DNA from: an uncultured Paracoccaceae bacterium | GTDB lineage: Bacteria > Pseudomonadota > Alphaproteobacteria > Rhodobacterales > Rhodobacteraceae | Direction: 5' to 3' | Length of the DNA stretch: 64,000 nt | Assembly: GCA_938002605.1 (NCBI GenBank) | Contig: CALLAF010000033.1 | Span: 1-64,000, forward strand | Shown: positions 24,941 to 34,133 of the stretch, piece after piece | Layout: each line of letters begins with the position of its first letter | Position numbering within the stretch: the stretch's first letter is position 1 | Translations under genes and position numbers: made by a program | Notes under the pieces: generated by a model | What the model was told of the DNA's origin: nothing | The model's database searches: none | Seen by the model: the letters and a program-made list of their open reading frames with translations, nothing else

Positions 24941-26044
24941 TTACCCCACATGAAACAACGTCCCGAATAATTTCGGGTCTAGGCTTTCGCTTGCAAATGT
25001 TTCGCCTTCGGTCAGCACGGATACCGCGTCGTGGCTGTGTAGGCTTTCTTGGTGGCTGGCGATTACCCGAAAATCTGTGATCCGCGCGTCCGCTTGCAGG
25101 CTTTCAGTAAACAGCCGCACCGCATCTTCGACAAAAATCGGATTGGCTGCGTTCAGCTCGGCAAAAGCTTGTTCGTCCTCGCGTTTAACCATGACTTGTG
25201 TCTCTGTCGGCACGGCGGCGCGGGCGGCCTCGATCAGATCCTCAAACCACAGGCAATCACTTTCTGGGGCCAGCAGCACCGAAATCCGCGCCACGGATCG
25301 CTGTGAATGCGGCGTGGCAAGCTGCCCGCGGAACTGGCGCGCGTGTTCGGACAATTCAAGCGAACAGGGGCATGTCGACGAATAGACATAGTCCAGATGC
25401 ATGATCTTTTTGCGCACCCCACCCGTTTCCACCAACTCAAGCGCAATGTCGTAATATTGATAGCCAGACAGCCCAGACCGCAGGCTTTCGACCTGCATCG
25501 GAAAAGAAAACCGCATTTGGATACGCGCGTCAAAGCTTTCGAGATCGGCCTTATAGGCGTCTAGCGCACGTTCAATCACCTCAAAACTAAAGGTTTCCTG
25601 AGCGTGATTATAGAAGGTGCGCATGATCCGGGACATGTTGATGCCCTTCTTTTCCGCGTCCAGCGACACGGTCCCTGTAACAGAGGTTTCCAATGTCAGA
25701 TCACCGCCGTCACGCATATGAAATCGGATCGGCAGGCGGAAATTCGAAATACCGACGTGTTGGATTTGCTGCTTTGCCCCTTTGATCAGGCTCGACGGTC
25801 CGTTTTGCAGGTCGGGCATTGTCGCACGGTAACTTTCATCCACCTCAAACGCATCTGGGTAAGCGCGTGCAAGGGCTGGGTAATTCGACACCTCTTGCCC
25901 CGGAATCAGACGCGATACCAGCGGATCAAGCGTAACAACCTCTTCGGCGGTCACATCCGCAGCCCAACGGCGCAGCACTGCCAGTGCCGCTTCGGCATCG
26001 TGGCGGGTTGGCATCTCAGCCATATCAGGCAGATGTACATTCAT
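24941..26044 (-). CDS. folE2: GTP cyclohydrolase FolE2 (type IB)
   Basis: The enzyme converts GTP to dihydroneopterin triphosphate for folate. Family features include HVGISNFRLPIRFHMRDGG near the start, a CPCSLELSEHARQF catalytic segment and the C-terminal VIASHQESLHSHDAVSVL. I placed the start at 26044 (MNVHLPDMAE), which gives 367 residues, the usual size, and has AAGGAG eight bases before. An open frame continues upstream to an ATG at 26152 with a weaker AGGA; the additional 36 residues are not part of the family core. Type IB enzymes use several metals and often replace zinc-dependent FolE under zinc limitation; I saw no Zur box. Confidence 0.93.
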   Translation of the reverse strand: MNVHLPDMAEMPTRHDAEAALAVLRRWAADVTAEEVVTLDPLVSRLIPGQEVSNYPALARAYPDAFEVDESYRATMPDLQNGPSSLIKGAKQQIQHVGISNFRLPIRFHMRDGGDLTLETSVTGTVSLDAEKKGINMSRIMRTFYNHAQETFSFEVIERALDAYKADLESFDARIQMRFSFPMQVESLRSGLSGYQYYDIALELVETGGVRKKIMHLDYVYSSTCPCSLELSEHARQFRGQLATPHSQRSVARISVLLAPESDCLWFEDLIEAARAAVPTETQVMVKREDEQAFAELNAANPIFVEDAVRLFTESLQADARITDFRVIASHQESLHSHDAVSVLTEGETFASESLDPKLFGTLFHVG

Positions 26045-26308
26045 TTCAGACTCTCCTTGTGCGGATGTCGCGCCGGAACGTGCCGATGCGCCCCCACTCT
26101 TGTTGACCATCTCTTGAAAGATACGCAGCACATCTAAATTCGGATCAGTCATGGGTTCGTCCTATTCGCATATCGCGTGCTCAGCACCAACCATAACACA
26201 GCATTCGTGTGACAACAGCAGCTGTTCGCTCTGGCATGGTTAACGCCATATGCCGGCAAAGGGGCGCAACGGTCGTAGTGCTCCCCTATCCTTGTCTGCG
26301 GTCTCTGG

Positions 26309-27481
26309 TCAGTCTGCAATCGCCGTGCGCAGGTCCGTCAACAGGTCATCTGCATCTTCAAGCCCGATGCTTAGCCGGATCAGGCCTGGTGTGATGCCCA
26401 GATCGGCTTTGACCTCATCTGTGAGCCGCTGATGGGTTGTGGTTGCCGGATGTGTCGAGATCGACTTTGCGTCGCCAAGGTTATTCGAAATCGTGAATAT
26501 CTCTAGCTTGTTCAGCAGCGCAAAAGCCGCATCTTTGCTGCCCGCATCAATGGACAGCACCGTGCTGCCAGACCCCATCTGTGCCTGCGCCAGCCCGTTT
26601 TGTGCGTGGCTGGCCAGACCGGGGTAGATCACATTGGTCAATTTGCCGTCAGCCTCAAGCGCGGTTGCGATCTTTAGTGCTGCATCCGCTTGCGCACGCA
26701 CACGCAGCTCCAAGGTTTCCAGCCCCTTAACCATCAGCCACGCGGTAAACGGCGACATTGAGCCGCCTGTGTGTTTCATGTAGGGTTCAAGCGTGCCGCG
26801 AATAAATTCTTTGGTGCCGAGGATCACACCACCCAAGGCACGCCCCTGCCCGTCGATATGTTTGGTCGCCGAATAGACCACCACATCAGCGCCTTGGGCA
26901 ATCGCATCAGAGAACACAGGGGTTGCAAAGACGTTATCGATAACGACCTTAGCGCCGACGGCATGGGCCAGCGCGGCGACACCTTTGATATCAACGACTT
27001 CGAGCGTGGGGTTGGATACGCTTTCGAAGAACACAGCCTTTGTATCCGGGCGGATCGCGCTTTCCCAAGCGGCCAAATCACAGCCGTCAACAAATGTGAC
27101 CTCAACCCCGTAGCGTGTCAAAATTTCTTCGAGAATATAAAGGCATGACCCGAACAGCGCCTTGGCAGACACCACATGGTCGCCCGCACGTAGCATCGAC
27201 ATCAGCGCGCCGTTCACAGCCGCCATGCCTGACGCGGTCGCAAAGGCGTCTTCAGCCCCTTCAAGCGCTGCGATCCGTTCTTCGAACATTGCAACCGTCG
27301 GGTTGCCATAGCGGGCATAGATGAATTCATCATCCCCCAAGGCGACAAAGCGCGCTTCGGCGTCTTCAGCGGTGTCATAGACAAAGCCTTGGGTCATAAA
27401 AATGGCTTCGCTCACCTCGCCATATTGGCTGCGCCTTGTGCCTGCATGCACTGCTTTGGTCCGTTTGCTCCAAGTCGTCAT
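26309..27481 (-). CDS. metZ: O-succinylhomoserine sulfhydrylase
   Basis: The 390-residue PLP enzyme makes homocysteine directly from O-succinylhomoserine and sulfide. The PLP lysine is Lys207 in YSATKHIDGQG, and the N-terminal RYGNPTVAMFEERIAALEG and SNPTLEV segments are typical. Three ATG codons in a row occur at 27487, 27484 and 27481; the last best fits family start MTTW and the spacing from GCGAGG. A SAM-II riboswitch and terminator lie immediately upstream, so high S-adenosylmethionine should shut it off. The frame happens to stay open through the riboswitch, but that part is not protein. Confidence 0.96.
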   Translation of the reverse strand: MTTWSKRTKAVHAGTRRSQYGEVSEAIFMTQGFVYDTAEDAEARFVALGDDEFIYARYGNPTVAMFEERIAALEGAEDAFATASGMAAVNGALMSMLRAGDHVVSAKALFGSCLYILEEILTRYGVEVTFVDGCDLAAWESAIRPDTKAVFFESVSNPTLEVVDIKGVAALAHAVGAKVVIDNVFATPVFSDAIAQGADVVVYSATKHIDGQGRALGGVILGTKEFIRGTLEPYMKHTGGSMSPFTAWLMVKGLETLELRVRAQADAALKIATALEADGKLTNVIYPGLASHAQNGLAQAQMGSGSTVLSIDAGSKDAAFALLNKLEIFTISNNLGDAKSISTHPATTTHQRLTDEVKADLGITPGLIRLSIGLEDADDLLTDLRTAIAD

Positions 27482-27508
27482 CATCATATCCTCGCGCATT
27501 TGCGCATT

Positions 27509-27540
27509 AAAAAACCCCGACACCGGCAAAGGTATCGAGG
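27509..27540 (-). terminator. Terminator of the metZ leader
   Basis: On the minus strand CCTCGATACC and GGTGTCGGGG form a ten-base stem (G-U pairs included) with a six-base loop, followed by six T. It ends about 22 bases before the metZ start. Standing between riboswitch and gene, it is the natural expression platform for transcriptional control. Confidence 0.8.
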
Positions 27541-27555
27541 CCATAAAACCGCAAT

Positions 27556-27608
27556 CCCCTTTTAGCAGCATATTTAACGTGGCCCGCAATCCGGTAACAA
27601 ATCGCCAC
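27556..27608 (-). promoter_or_regulatory. SAM-II riboswitch aptamer
   Basis: The minus strand reads GTGGCGATTTGTTACC, then GGATTGCGGGCCACGTTAAA, then TGCTGCTAAAAGGGG. These are the conserved blocks of the SAM-II (SAM-alpha) pseudoknot in the usual order: GTGG pairs with CCAC, the TTGC loop follows, and GCTAAAA pairs back to the first loop. SAM-II aptamers sit in front of metA, metZ and metC genes of alphaproteobacteria, where S-adenosylmethionine binding stops expression. Confidence 0.92.
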
Positions 27609-27723
27609 AAACGCTGCATAGGCGGCGCACGCCCTCAGGTCAAGAAGTGGATCGTTACACAATCGTATTCGCACCGTCATATAGCTGTAAAAATTACACA
27701 GCAAAGCTAGACCTATGTAACAT

Positions 27724-28608
27724 ATGGGTTTGGGTCGAATGCATTTCGCAGTGACACAGGATCAGCGGCCAACGGACAGTGCAGTCAAATCCGCGCTTGA
27801 TCGCCTTTCAAAACACGGCCCCGTCGTGATTATGCTGCATGGCTATAAATACGACCCCGATTTGCCGGAAGCTGACCCGCACCGGCTGCTCTTTTCCTTT
27901 ACTCCCCAACCAAGCAGTAAGCGCACAACATCTTTACCGCGGCAGCTTGGCCTCTGTCATGAAGGGACATTGGCAATCGGATTTGCGTGGCGCGCGCGCG
28001 GCTCTATTTGGCGCGCGCATCGCAATGCCGCGCGTGCCGCACATGACCTCGCTGCGCTGATCCGCCAGATCAGACAGATTGCGCCGACACGGCCAATCCA
28101 TATTGTCGCCCATTCGCTGGGCGCACGCGTGGCACTTTGTACGCTGGAGCACCTGAACAAGGGCGATATTGGGCGGGTGATTTTGATTACACCTGCCGCC
28201 TTCGAATGCGAGCTACGCAAATCCCAACAGGCCCCAGCAGGTCAAACAGCCGAGATCGTCAATGTGCGTTCTCGGGCTAATTTCCTTTACGATCTGTTGC
28301 TCTGGCTCGCGCTGCCACACTGGGGGCGCACGATGTCCTTTGGGCGACTACGCTATAAAAATCTTCTCGATATGGTCATCGATCACGACGCGACATTGGA
28401 AGGGCTGGAAACCGCCGGTTTTGAAATGACACGCCCAAACGTGCGTATCTGCCATTGGTCAGGTTACCTGCGTCACGACGTTTGCGCCGTCTATCAAGCG
28501 CTCTTGCAGCGACCCAAAACGACGCCACTTCCCTATTTACAAGCATTGGTTGATGCAAAGCCGCACAGCCTTCCGCGCCATCAGGTGGGCGAGGCAACGA
28601 TTCCTTAA
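27724..28608 (+). CDS. Alpha/beta hydrolase
   Basis: The 294-residue protein has VVIMLHGYKYDP (oxyanion region, about 34-45) and the nucleophile elbow AHSLGA with Ser131, followed by a long helical region and HWSGYLRHDV near the C-terminus, a likely place for the catalytic His. No signal peptide is seen. It resembles the DUF900-like and lipase-type esterases, but the substrate is unknown. The start at 27724 has no clear ribosome site; ATG 27739 is an alternative. It stands alone between the metZ leader and the PilZ remnant. Confidence 0.8.
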   Translation: MGLGRMHFAVTQDQRPTDSAVKSALDRLSKHGPVVIMLHGYKYDPDLPEADPHRLLFSFTPQPSSKRTTSLPRQLGLCHEGTLAIGFAWRARGSIWRAHRNAARAAHDLAALIRQIRQIAPTRPIHIVAHSLGARVALCTLEHLNKGDIGRVILITPAAFECELRKSQQAPAGQTAEIVNVRSRANFLYDLLLWLALPHWGRTMSFGRLRYKNLLDMVIDHDATLEGLETAGFEMTRPNVRICHWSGYLRHDVCAVYQALLQRPKTTPLPYLQALVDAKPHSLPRHQVGEATIP

Positions 28609-28654
28609 GTACATTGGGCTAGATTGAGAAAACCCTCCTGTCTTAGGTGCCTCA

Positions 28655-28977
28655 ATGCAACATCGCGCCCATCGCTACCGCACAGAATTTCCAGTCGAGA
28701 TGCGCACACCTGTTGGCACGGTGCACGGCAGGGTGCGGACGTAAACAATGATGGCGCGCGGATCGAACATGTGCGACCGATGCACCGTGGCAGCAAGGTA
28801 TCGTTTAGCGTACTGGGCCGTCCAGTGAATGCCGTCGTTATCTGGGCCACAAGCGATCAGATTGGGATCATCTTTCGCCCACGACTGCACGACGATATCG
28901 TGGATACGATGCGCTATCGCCGTGATGGGCGGGTTGGCGCACACCGAAGCACTGTCGGATTTGTCGAGATGCGTTAG
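28655..28977 (+). pseudogene. PilZ domain protein broken by a one-base frameshift
   Basis: From ATG 28655 the frame reads MQHRAHRYRTEFPVEMRTP and ends in TAA at 28742 after 29 codons. A second frame, one base back, begins at GTA 28741 and continues VNNDGARIEH to TAG at 28975. Joined, the two give a 107-residue PilZ-like domain with the RxxxR start and N-x-x-G-x-x motif that binds cyclic di-GMP. One missing base near CGGACGTAAAC explains the break. No slippery sequence for programmed shifting is present, so it is a pseudogene or a sequence error. Confidence 0.7.
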
Positions 28978-29585
28978 TCTTGCGCGTCTTCTGGGTCAAC
29001 AATCAGGTACTTTTGTAGCCCGATAATCTGCACCCAGATGAAAACAAACAGCGCGATGGGGAAGGCAAATGTTTCCAATTTCACCCAAAGATCGGTGGAT
29101 TGGGTGCGCCAGATGACTTCGTTTGCGACGGCCAGCGCGATGAACATGCCTGTCACGCGCTTGGTAAAAATCATCCAACCTTCGCGTTCCATCGGCAGGA
29201 ATTCTTCCATGACATATTGCAAATAACTTTGGCCACGCAGCAACCCAACACCCAAGATCCCAGCCATAAACCCGTAAACAATGGTCGTTTTCATCTTAAA
29301 GAAACGCTCATCATTGAAATAGGCAGTCAGCCCGCCAAAGAAGATCACCATAAAGGCCGTGAACACCTGCATCCGGCTTAGCTTGCCGGTTTGGTGCCAA
29401 AGCAGGGCCATGGCCACCAAAAGGATCGGAATAAACACCAACGCGGCAATGATAAATCCAGAATATTCTGTCCCACCAAAAACATAGGTCTCGTCCTTGA
29501 TCTTCACATAGATCAGAAAAAACGCAAGCGTCGGTCCTAGCTCAAGCACTTGTTTGAGGATTGGGTTGATCTGTTTTTCGGCCAT
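28974..29585 (-). CDS. YciB inner-membrane protein (septation protein A family)
   Basis: The 203-residue protein starts MAEKQINPILKQVLELGPTLAF and has six hydrophobic helices with YFNDERFFKMKTTIVYG, hallmark of the YciB/IspZ family, which affects cell envelope integrity and division. An upstream-open frame to 29690 lies inside the neighbouring EamA gene and lacks similarity. It is 11 bases downstream of that gene and ends four bases into the end of the PilZ remnant on the other strand. Confidence 0.93.
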   Translation of the reverse strand: MAEKQINPILKQVLELGPTLAFFLIYVKIKDETYVFGGTEYSGFIIAALVFIPILLVAMALLWHQTGKLSRMQVFTAFMVIFFGGLTAYFNDERFFKMKTTIVYGFMAGILGVGLLRGQSYLQYVMEEFLPMEREGWMIFTKRVTGMFIALAVANEVIWRTQSTDLWVKLETFAFPIALFVFIWVQIIGLQKYLIVDPEDAQD

Positions 29586-29596
29586 TGGTGTCTCCC

Positions 29597-30526
29597 TTAG
29601 GCTCCCACTTCTACGATCACGGCGCCCAGTGCAACCAGTGCCATCAAAAACAAGCGGCGCGGCCCGACTTTTTCGCCTAAAATGAACCAACCGATCAGCG
29701 CCGCAAACACCGTTGAAGTTTCGCGCAGCACTGCGGCTTCGCCAACCTTATCCAGTCGCGTCGCCATCATCACCCCGCCAAAGCTGATCCAAGCAATCAC
29801 CGCACCCGCGAACCCGCGCCACATCAATGGCGCCAAATCAATGCGGTCTGTCATCGCGCGGTACCGCAACAGGGCAAGCACTGGCATATCCAGCGATGTG
29901 ACCAGAAAAAACCATGCCAAAAACGTAAACGGATCAGGCGATTGACGAATGCCGTAAGCGTCATAGGTGGTGTAAACGGCCACCAAAACCCCACATAACA
30001 CCGCCCAAGCCAGCCCCGATTTCAACGCCGCCAAATCGATGGTTTCTTCGGACAGGTTGCGCAGTGCAAGCAACAGAATACCGCCCGACAGGCAGGCGAC
30101 ACCGACCCATTGCAGCGCATTGAAATGTTCACCAAAAAACAGTGACGCGGCAAAGACTGTAACCAACGGCCCCGTGCCGCGCACGACCGGGTAGACCACC
30201 GTGTATGCTGCTTTTTGATAGGCTTTGGCCATCGTGACCTTATAGGCGAAATGCACAATCACCGCGCCCACAAGGATAATCGCCGTTTTCATGTTGGGCA
30301 GCGGCACAAGGAAGAACGCGACCGGTGCAGAAAGAACCGCCAACCAGCCGTCAATCGCCCCGCGTGTTAGCCAAGGATCAAACCGCCCCTTTTGCAACGC
30401 GCCAAACACCGCATGTGCGAGCGCTGACACCAAGGCAAGAATGGTGGCTAACCGCGCGCCCTCGGGCGTGCCAGCGATAGCGACCAACCATTCGGATAAA
30501 GGGTTCAAATGTCGCCCTGTTTCCAT
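29597..30526 (-). CDS. EamA/DMT superfamily transporter
   Basis: The 309-residue membrane protein has about ten helices in two EamA repeats. Segments VYPVVRGTGPLVTVFAASLF and GEAAVLRETSTVFAALIGWF mark the ends of the repeats. Family members export amino acids or metabolites, but the substrate cannot be told. The start at 30526 overlaps the end of the upstream periplasmic protein gene by 22 bases, so the two are likely cotranscribed with yciB. Confidence 0.9.
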   Translation of the reverse strand: METGRHLNPLSEWLVAIAGTPEGARLATILALVSALAHAVFGALQKGRFDPWLTRGAIDGWLAVLSAPVAFFLVPLPNMKTAIILVGAVIVHFAYKVTMAKAYQKAAYTVVYPVVRGTGPLVTVFAASLFFGEHFNALQWVGVACLSGGILLLALRNLSEETIDLAALKSGLAWAVLCGVLVAVYTTYDAYGIRQSPDPFTFLAWFFLVTSLDMPVLALLRYRAMTDRIDLAPLMWRGFAGAVIAWISFGGVMMATRLDKVGEAAVLRETSTVFAALIGWFILGEKVGPRRLFLMALVALGAVIVEVGA

Positions 30527-31338
30527 TCAAGCGCAATCGATACACCCGACATTGCGATGCCCAGCGCCGATGCAAGGTCAGCATCTCCTGAAATGTCTAA
30601 GAAAGGCACAACGGCCTGTATCCAGCCAAACCCGCGTTCAGATGTGATATCGACCTGCAGATCACCTTCACGGTCCGAAACCATCCGCAAAAACGCCTGC
30701 CGGGTCGCCGTATCAACCTGAAACCGCGATACATCACGCAAGGCTTCGCCCAAGCTCACACGGTTCACTTCGGATAGGTCAACATCAAGATCATCCAATA
30801 GGGACTGGTTGATTGCGGCCTGCCCGTGCAATTCAGTCATACGCAGCCCCGCAAGGCTTGTCTGCATGCCCGCAACATCGCTGAAATACGCGCCTTGCAA
30901 CACATAGCTGACGGAAATGCCGCTGCCGTCCGCATGGCGCAGGGTCACATCTTCGACCACCAACATGCCTGATTCGGACAAATGGCGCACATGCGCTTCG
31001 GCATCATAGCGCCGCGCGCCCAGCATCAAACCTTCAAACCGCAGTGCGATTGCTGTTGGGATACCTGAACCCTCTAGATATGCCTCTGCCCCCTCAATCT
31101 GAAATCCGACCATTGACACATCGGTGCTGTCCCAACCGTCGTCAGAGGTGTCAATCGTACACCAGCCGCCAGTCCCGATGCGCACATCGCTTGGCAATGG
31201 GGCTTCGCCGTTTACCTCGAACGGGGCCATTACGTCCACAAACATATCCCAACTATCTTGGCAGGCCTGCGTCGTCATCGTGTCATATGCAAATGCGGGC
31301 GAAGCGGATAAGCAAACTGCTGTAATCAGATATTTCAT
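30505..31338 (-). CDS. Hypothetical periplasmic protein, 277 aa
   Basis: A signal peptide is clear (MKYLITAVCLSASPAFA then YDTM). The mature protein is acidic, with Cys pairs near TTQACQDSW and GGWCTIDTS that could form a disulfide. The repeated beta-like pattern (IALRFEGLML, MLVVEDVTLRHADG) hints at a beta-rich fold, but no known domain is evident. It follows ftsY with the genes overlapping by four bases and precedes the EamA transporter. Function is unknown. Confidence 0.8.
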   Translation of the reverse strand: MKYLITAVCLSASPAFAYDTMTTQACQDSWDMFVDVMAPFEVNGEAPLPSDVRIGTGGWCTIDTSDDGWDSTDVSMVGFQIEGAEAYLEGSGIPTAIALRFEGLMLGARRYDAEAHVRHLSESGMLVVEDVTLRHADGSGISVSYVLQGAYFSDVAGMQTSLAGLRMTELHGQAAINQSLLDDLDVDLSEVNRVSLGEALRDVSRFQVDTATRQAFLRMVSDREGDLQVDITSERGFGWIQAVVPFLDISGDADLASALGIAMSGVSIALEWKQGDI

Positions 31339-32381
31339 AGTTCTGTTCCTACCAATGCTGCTGAGAATTCTTGAGGATCAAATGGTGCAAGATCATCGAT
31401 TTGTTCGCCTACGCCAATCGCATGAATAGGCAGGCCGAATTGATCCGCCAATGCAACCAACACCCCGCCTTTGGCGGTGCCGTCTAGTTTCGTCATGACC
31501 AAACCGGACACATCAGCGAGCTGCTGAAAGACTTTGACCTGTTGAACGGCATTTTGCCCAGTCGTCGCATCCAGCACCAAAAGCGTATTATGCGGCGCAT
31601 CGGGGTCTTTCTTGCGGATCACCCGGACGATTTTCGCCAATTCTTCCATCAAGTCCGCACGGTTTTGTAGCCGACCCGCCGTGTCGATCATCAACAGGTC
31701 CGCGCCATCAGCCTCGGCCTGTGTCATCGCGTCAAAGGCAAGACTTGCAGGGTCAGAGCCTTCAGGTGCTGTCAGCACGGGCACGCCCGCGCGGTCACCC
31801 CAAACTTGCAGCTGTTCAACAGCCGCAGCCCGGAAAGTATCCCCCGCCGCAATCACAACTTTTTTGCCGGCGGCTTGGAACTGGCTGGCGAGTTTCCCAA
31901 TGGTCGTGGTTTTCCCCGCGCCATTCACCCCAACAACCAGAACCACCTGCGGTTTTTTGGCATATAGCGGCATTGGCCGCGCCACGGGCTCCATGATCCG
32001 GGTAATTTCATCCGCCATCAATTGCTTGATCTCTGGCACTGATAGTTTCTTACCCAACCGCCCCTCGGCCATATTCGCTGTGACCCGCAGGGCAGTATCA
32101 ACACCCATATCGGCAGTGATCAGCAGCTCTTCGAGCTGTTCAAGCATGTCATCATCAAGCGTGCGCCGTGCGACGGCTTCTTCGCCCCCGAACATACGGC
32201 CCAAAATACCTGATTTCTTAGGCTCTTGGGTGGTTGGTTCAGCGGAGGGCGCAGGGATCGTTGGCTCTGGTATTTGGCGAGTGGTGGTTTCACTGCCCTC
32301 GCTCACGATGGCGTCTAGGCCTTCGTCAATCTTTGACGAAGAACCCGTCAGTCGGTTTTTGAGCTTTTTGAAGAACGACAT
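31335..32381 (-). CDS. ftsY: Signal recognition particle receptor FtsY
   Basis: The 348-residue GTPase has an acidic and variable N-terminal region (about 1-70) followed by the NG domain: G1 GVNGAGKTTT (about 151-160), DTFRAAAVEQL, G3 DTAGR and the TKLDGTAKGG motif. It docks the signal recognition particle with its nascent chain at the membrane. Gene order beside an EamA transporter and yciB is common in the Rhodobacteraceae. Confidence 0.97.
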   Translation of the reverse strand: MSFFKKLKNRLTGSSSKIDEGLDAIVSEGSETTTRQIPEPTIPAPSAEPTTQEPKKSGILGRMFGGEEAVARRTLDDDMLEQLEELLITADMGVDTALRVTANMAEGRLGKKLSVPEIKQLMADEITRIMEPVARPMPLYAKKPQVVLVVGVNGAGKTTTIGKLASQFQAAGKKVVIAAGDTFRAAAVEQLQVWGDRAGVPVLTAPEGSDPASLAFDAMTQAEADGADLLMIDTAGRLQNRADLMEELAKIVRVIRKKDPDAPHNTLLVLDATTGQNAVQQVKVFQQLADVSGLVMTKLDGTAKGGVLVALADQFGLPIHAIGVGEQIDDLAPFDPQEFSAALVGTEL

Positions 32382-32447
32382 ACGCCCGTGCCTTTAGTAA
32401 CCTATTGTTATGACCTAATCGCTTGGCGGCTGATTGAAAAGGCCCGG

Positions 32448-34133
32448 TCAGATTTCGTCGCTAAAATGCTGCATTACCAGTTTGATCGGATTTGGGGCCG
32501 CCTGCCCCAGACCGCAGATAGACGCATCCGCCATTGTCGTACAAAGTGCGCCTAACAATCCCTGATCCCACTGATCCGCTTGCATCAATTTGACTGCCTT
32601 TTCACACCCCGCCCTGCAGGGCGTACATTGACCGCAGCTTTCATCCTCAAAAAACCGCAGCATGTTTAGCGCCGCATCGCGTGCGCTATCTTGATCCGAC
32701 AAGACAACAACAGCCGCTGATCCGATAAATGTTCCGTGCGGCTGCAAGGTATCAAAATCAAGCGGCACATCATTTAACGACGCGGGCAAAAGACCTGATG
32801 ACGGTCCACCCGGTTGATAGGCTTTAAAAACATGCCCCTCAAGCATCCCCCCAGCCGCTTCGATCACATCCGTGATCGTTGATCCGGCGGGCAAAAGATG
32901 CACCCCCGGCGAAGCCACCCGGCCAGACACAGAATAGGACCGCAGCCCAGTGCGCCCATTCTTTGAAACTTTGCTGAGCACTTGCGGACCTTCGCGGCAG
33001 ATACGTGCCACCCAATGCAAGGTTTCAATATTATGTACCAGCGTTGGCCGCCCAAAGATGCCGACCTGCGCCACAAATGGCGGGCGGTGGCGTGGTATGC
33101 CGCGCTTGCCTTCGATGCTTTCGATCATCGCGCTTTCTTCGCCGCAGATATAGGCCCCCGCCCCGCGGCGCAGATCGATATACCCCGGTTCTACGATACC
33201 GGCTTTCTCCAATGCCGCAATCTCGCGGCGCAGAATTTCAAGCACCGCCGGATATTCATCACGCATATAGATAAAACAGGTTTCAGCTTCGACGGCCCAT
33301 GCGGCGATTAACATCCCCTCAAGCATCAGATGCGGGGTCCGTTCCAGATGATACCGATCCTTGAGCGTCCCCGGCTCGCCCTCATCCCCGTTCACGGCCA
33401 AATAACGCGGCCCAGCATTGGCGCGCACAAAGCCCCATTTCTTACCTGACGGGAAACCAGCACCGCCCAATCCACGCAGGCCTGAGGTTAGCACCTTTTC
33501 TTGCACGTCCTCCCAGTTCCCATCCGCGCGCAAGGTTTTGAGCGTGTCATACCCCCCCGCAGACACATAATCGGCATAGGTTTCATACGCGGGCATGTGG
33601 GCGTGGGTGTTATCATCCTTGATCGCTTGGGCCACCTTAGCGACGGTGGCGTGATCAATATGGTGATGACCGATTTCCAACACTGGCGCTGTATCGCAGC
33701 GCCCCATGCAGGGTGCGCGCACCACACGCACTTGGGCAGGGTCCATCCCTTCTGTCAGGGCAGTTTGTAATTGCTGTGCGCCAGCCAGTTCACACGACAG
33801 GCTATCGCAAACGCGAATAGTCAGCGCGGGCGGAGGGGCTTCACCTTCTTTGACCAGATCAAAATGCGCGTAAAAACTAGCAACCTCATAAACTTCGGCC
33901 TGCGCTATCCGCAGATCTTCGGCCAAGGCACGCATATGGGCGGCGGACAAATGGCCATAGGCATCTTGGATCAGGTGCAAAAATTCGATCAGCAGATCAC
34001 GGCGACGCGGCCGATCGCCCAGCAGGTCTTGCACTTGTGTCCACGCCAGATCATCCAACTGCCGACCCTTGGGGGTGTGGCGTCCCTTGCCTTTGCCCGA
34101 TTTCCAAACGCCGCTTTGCGTGGTCTGCGTCAT
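32448..34133 (-). CDS. Fused FdsG-FdsB: diaphorase part of NAD-dependent formate dehydrogenase or hydrogenase-type complex
   Basis: The 561-residue protein joins a NuoE/FdsG-like domain with [2Fe-2S] ligands Cys109, Cys114, Cys142 and Cys146 to a NuoF/FdsB-like domain. The latter has the NADH site GLGGAGFPSGKKWG, the FMN site NGDEGEPGTLKDR, and the 4Fe-4S ligands Cys500, 503, 506 and 540. Such fusions pass electrons from a catalytic subunit to NAD. The usual FdsA partner and fdhD do not follow; ftsY comes next. The start at 34133 (MTQTT) is preferred over an open frame to 34244. Fds membership is likely; the partner is unknown. Confidence 0.87.
   Translation of the reverse strand: MTQTTQSGVWKSGKGKGRHTPKGRQLDDLAWTQVQDLLGDRPRRRDLLIEFLHLIQDAYGHLSAAHMRALAEDLRIAQAEVYEVASFYAHFDLVKEGEAPPPALTIRVCDSLSCELAGAQQLQTALTEGMDPAQVRVVRAPCMGRCDTAPVLEIGHHHIDHATVAKVAQAIKDDNTHAHMPAYETYADYVSAGGYDTLKTLRADGNWEDVQEKVLTSGLRGLGGAGFPSGKKWGFVRANAGPRYLAVNGDEGEPGTLKDRYHLERTPHLMLEGMLIAAWAVEAETCFIYMRDEYPAVLEILRREIAALEKAGIVEPGYIDLRRGAGAYICGEESAMIESIEGKRGIPRHRPPFVAQVGIFGRPTLVHNIETLHWVARICREGPQVLSKVSKNGRTGLRSYSVSGRVASPGVHLLPAGSTITDVIEAAGGMLEGHVFKAYQPGGPSSGLLPASLNDVPLDFDTLQPHGTFIGSAAVVVLSDQDSARDAALNMLRFFEDESCGQCTPCRAGCEKAVKLMQADQWDQGLLGALCTTMADASICGLGQAAPNPIKLVMQHFSDEI

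Noticed and set aside
27482-27619. N-terminal extension of MetZ through the SAM-II region
   Set aside because: The same bases form the aptamer and terminator; family start and ribosome site support 27481.
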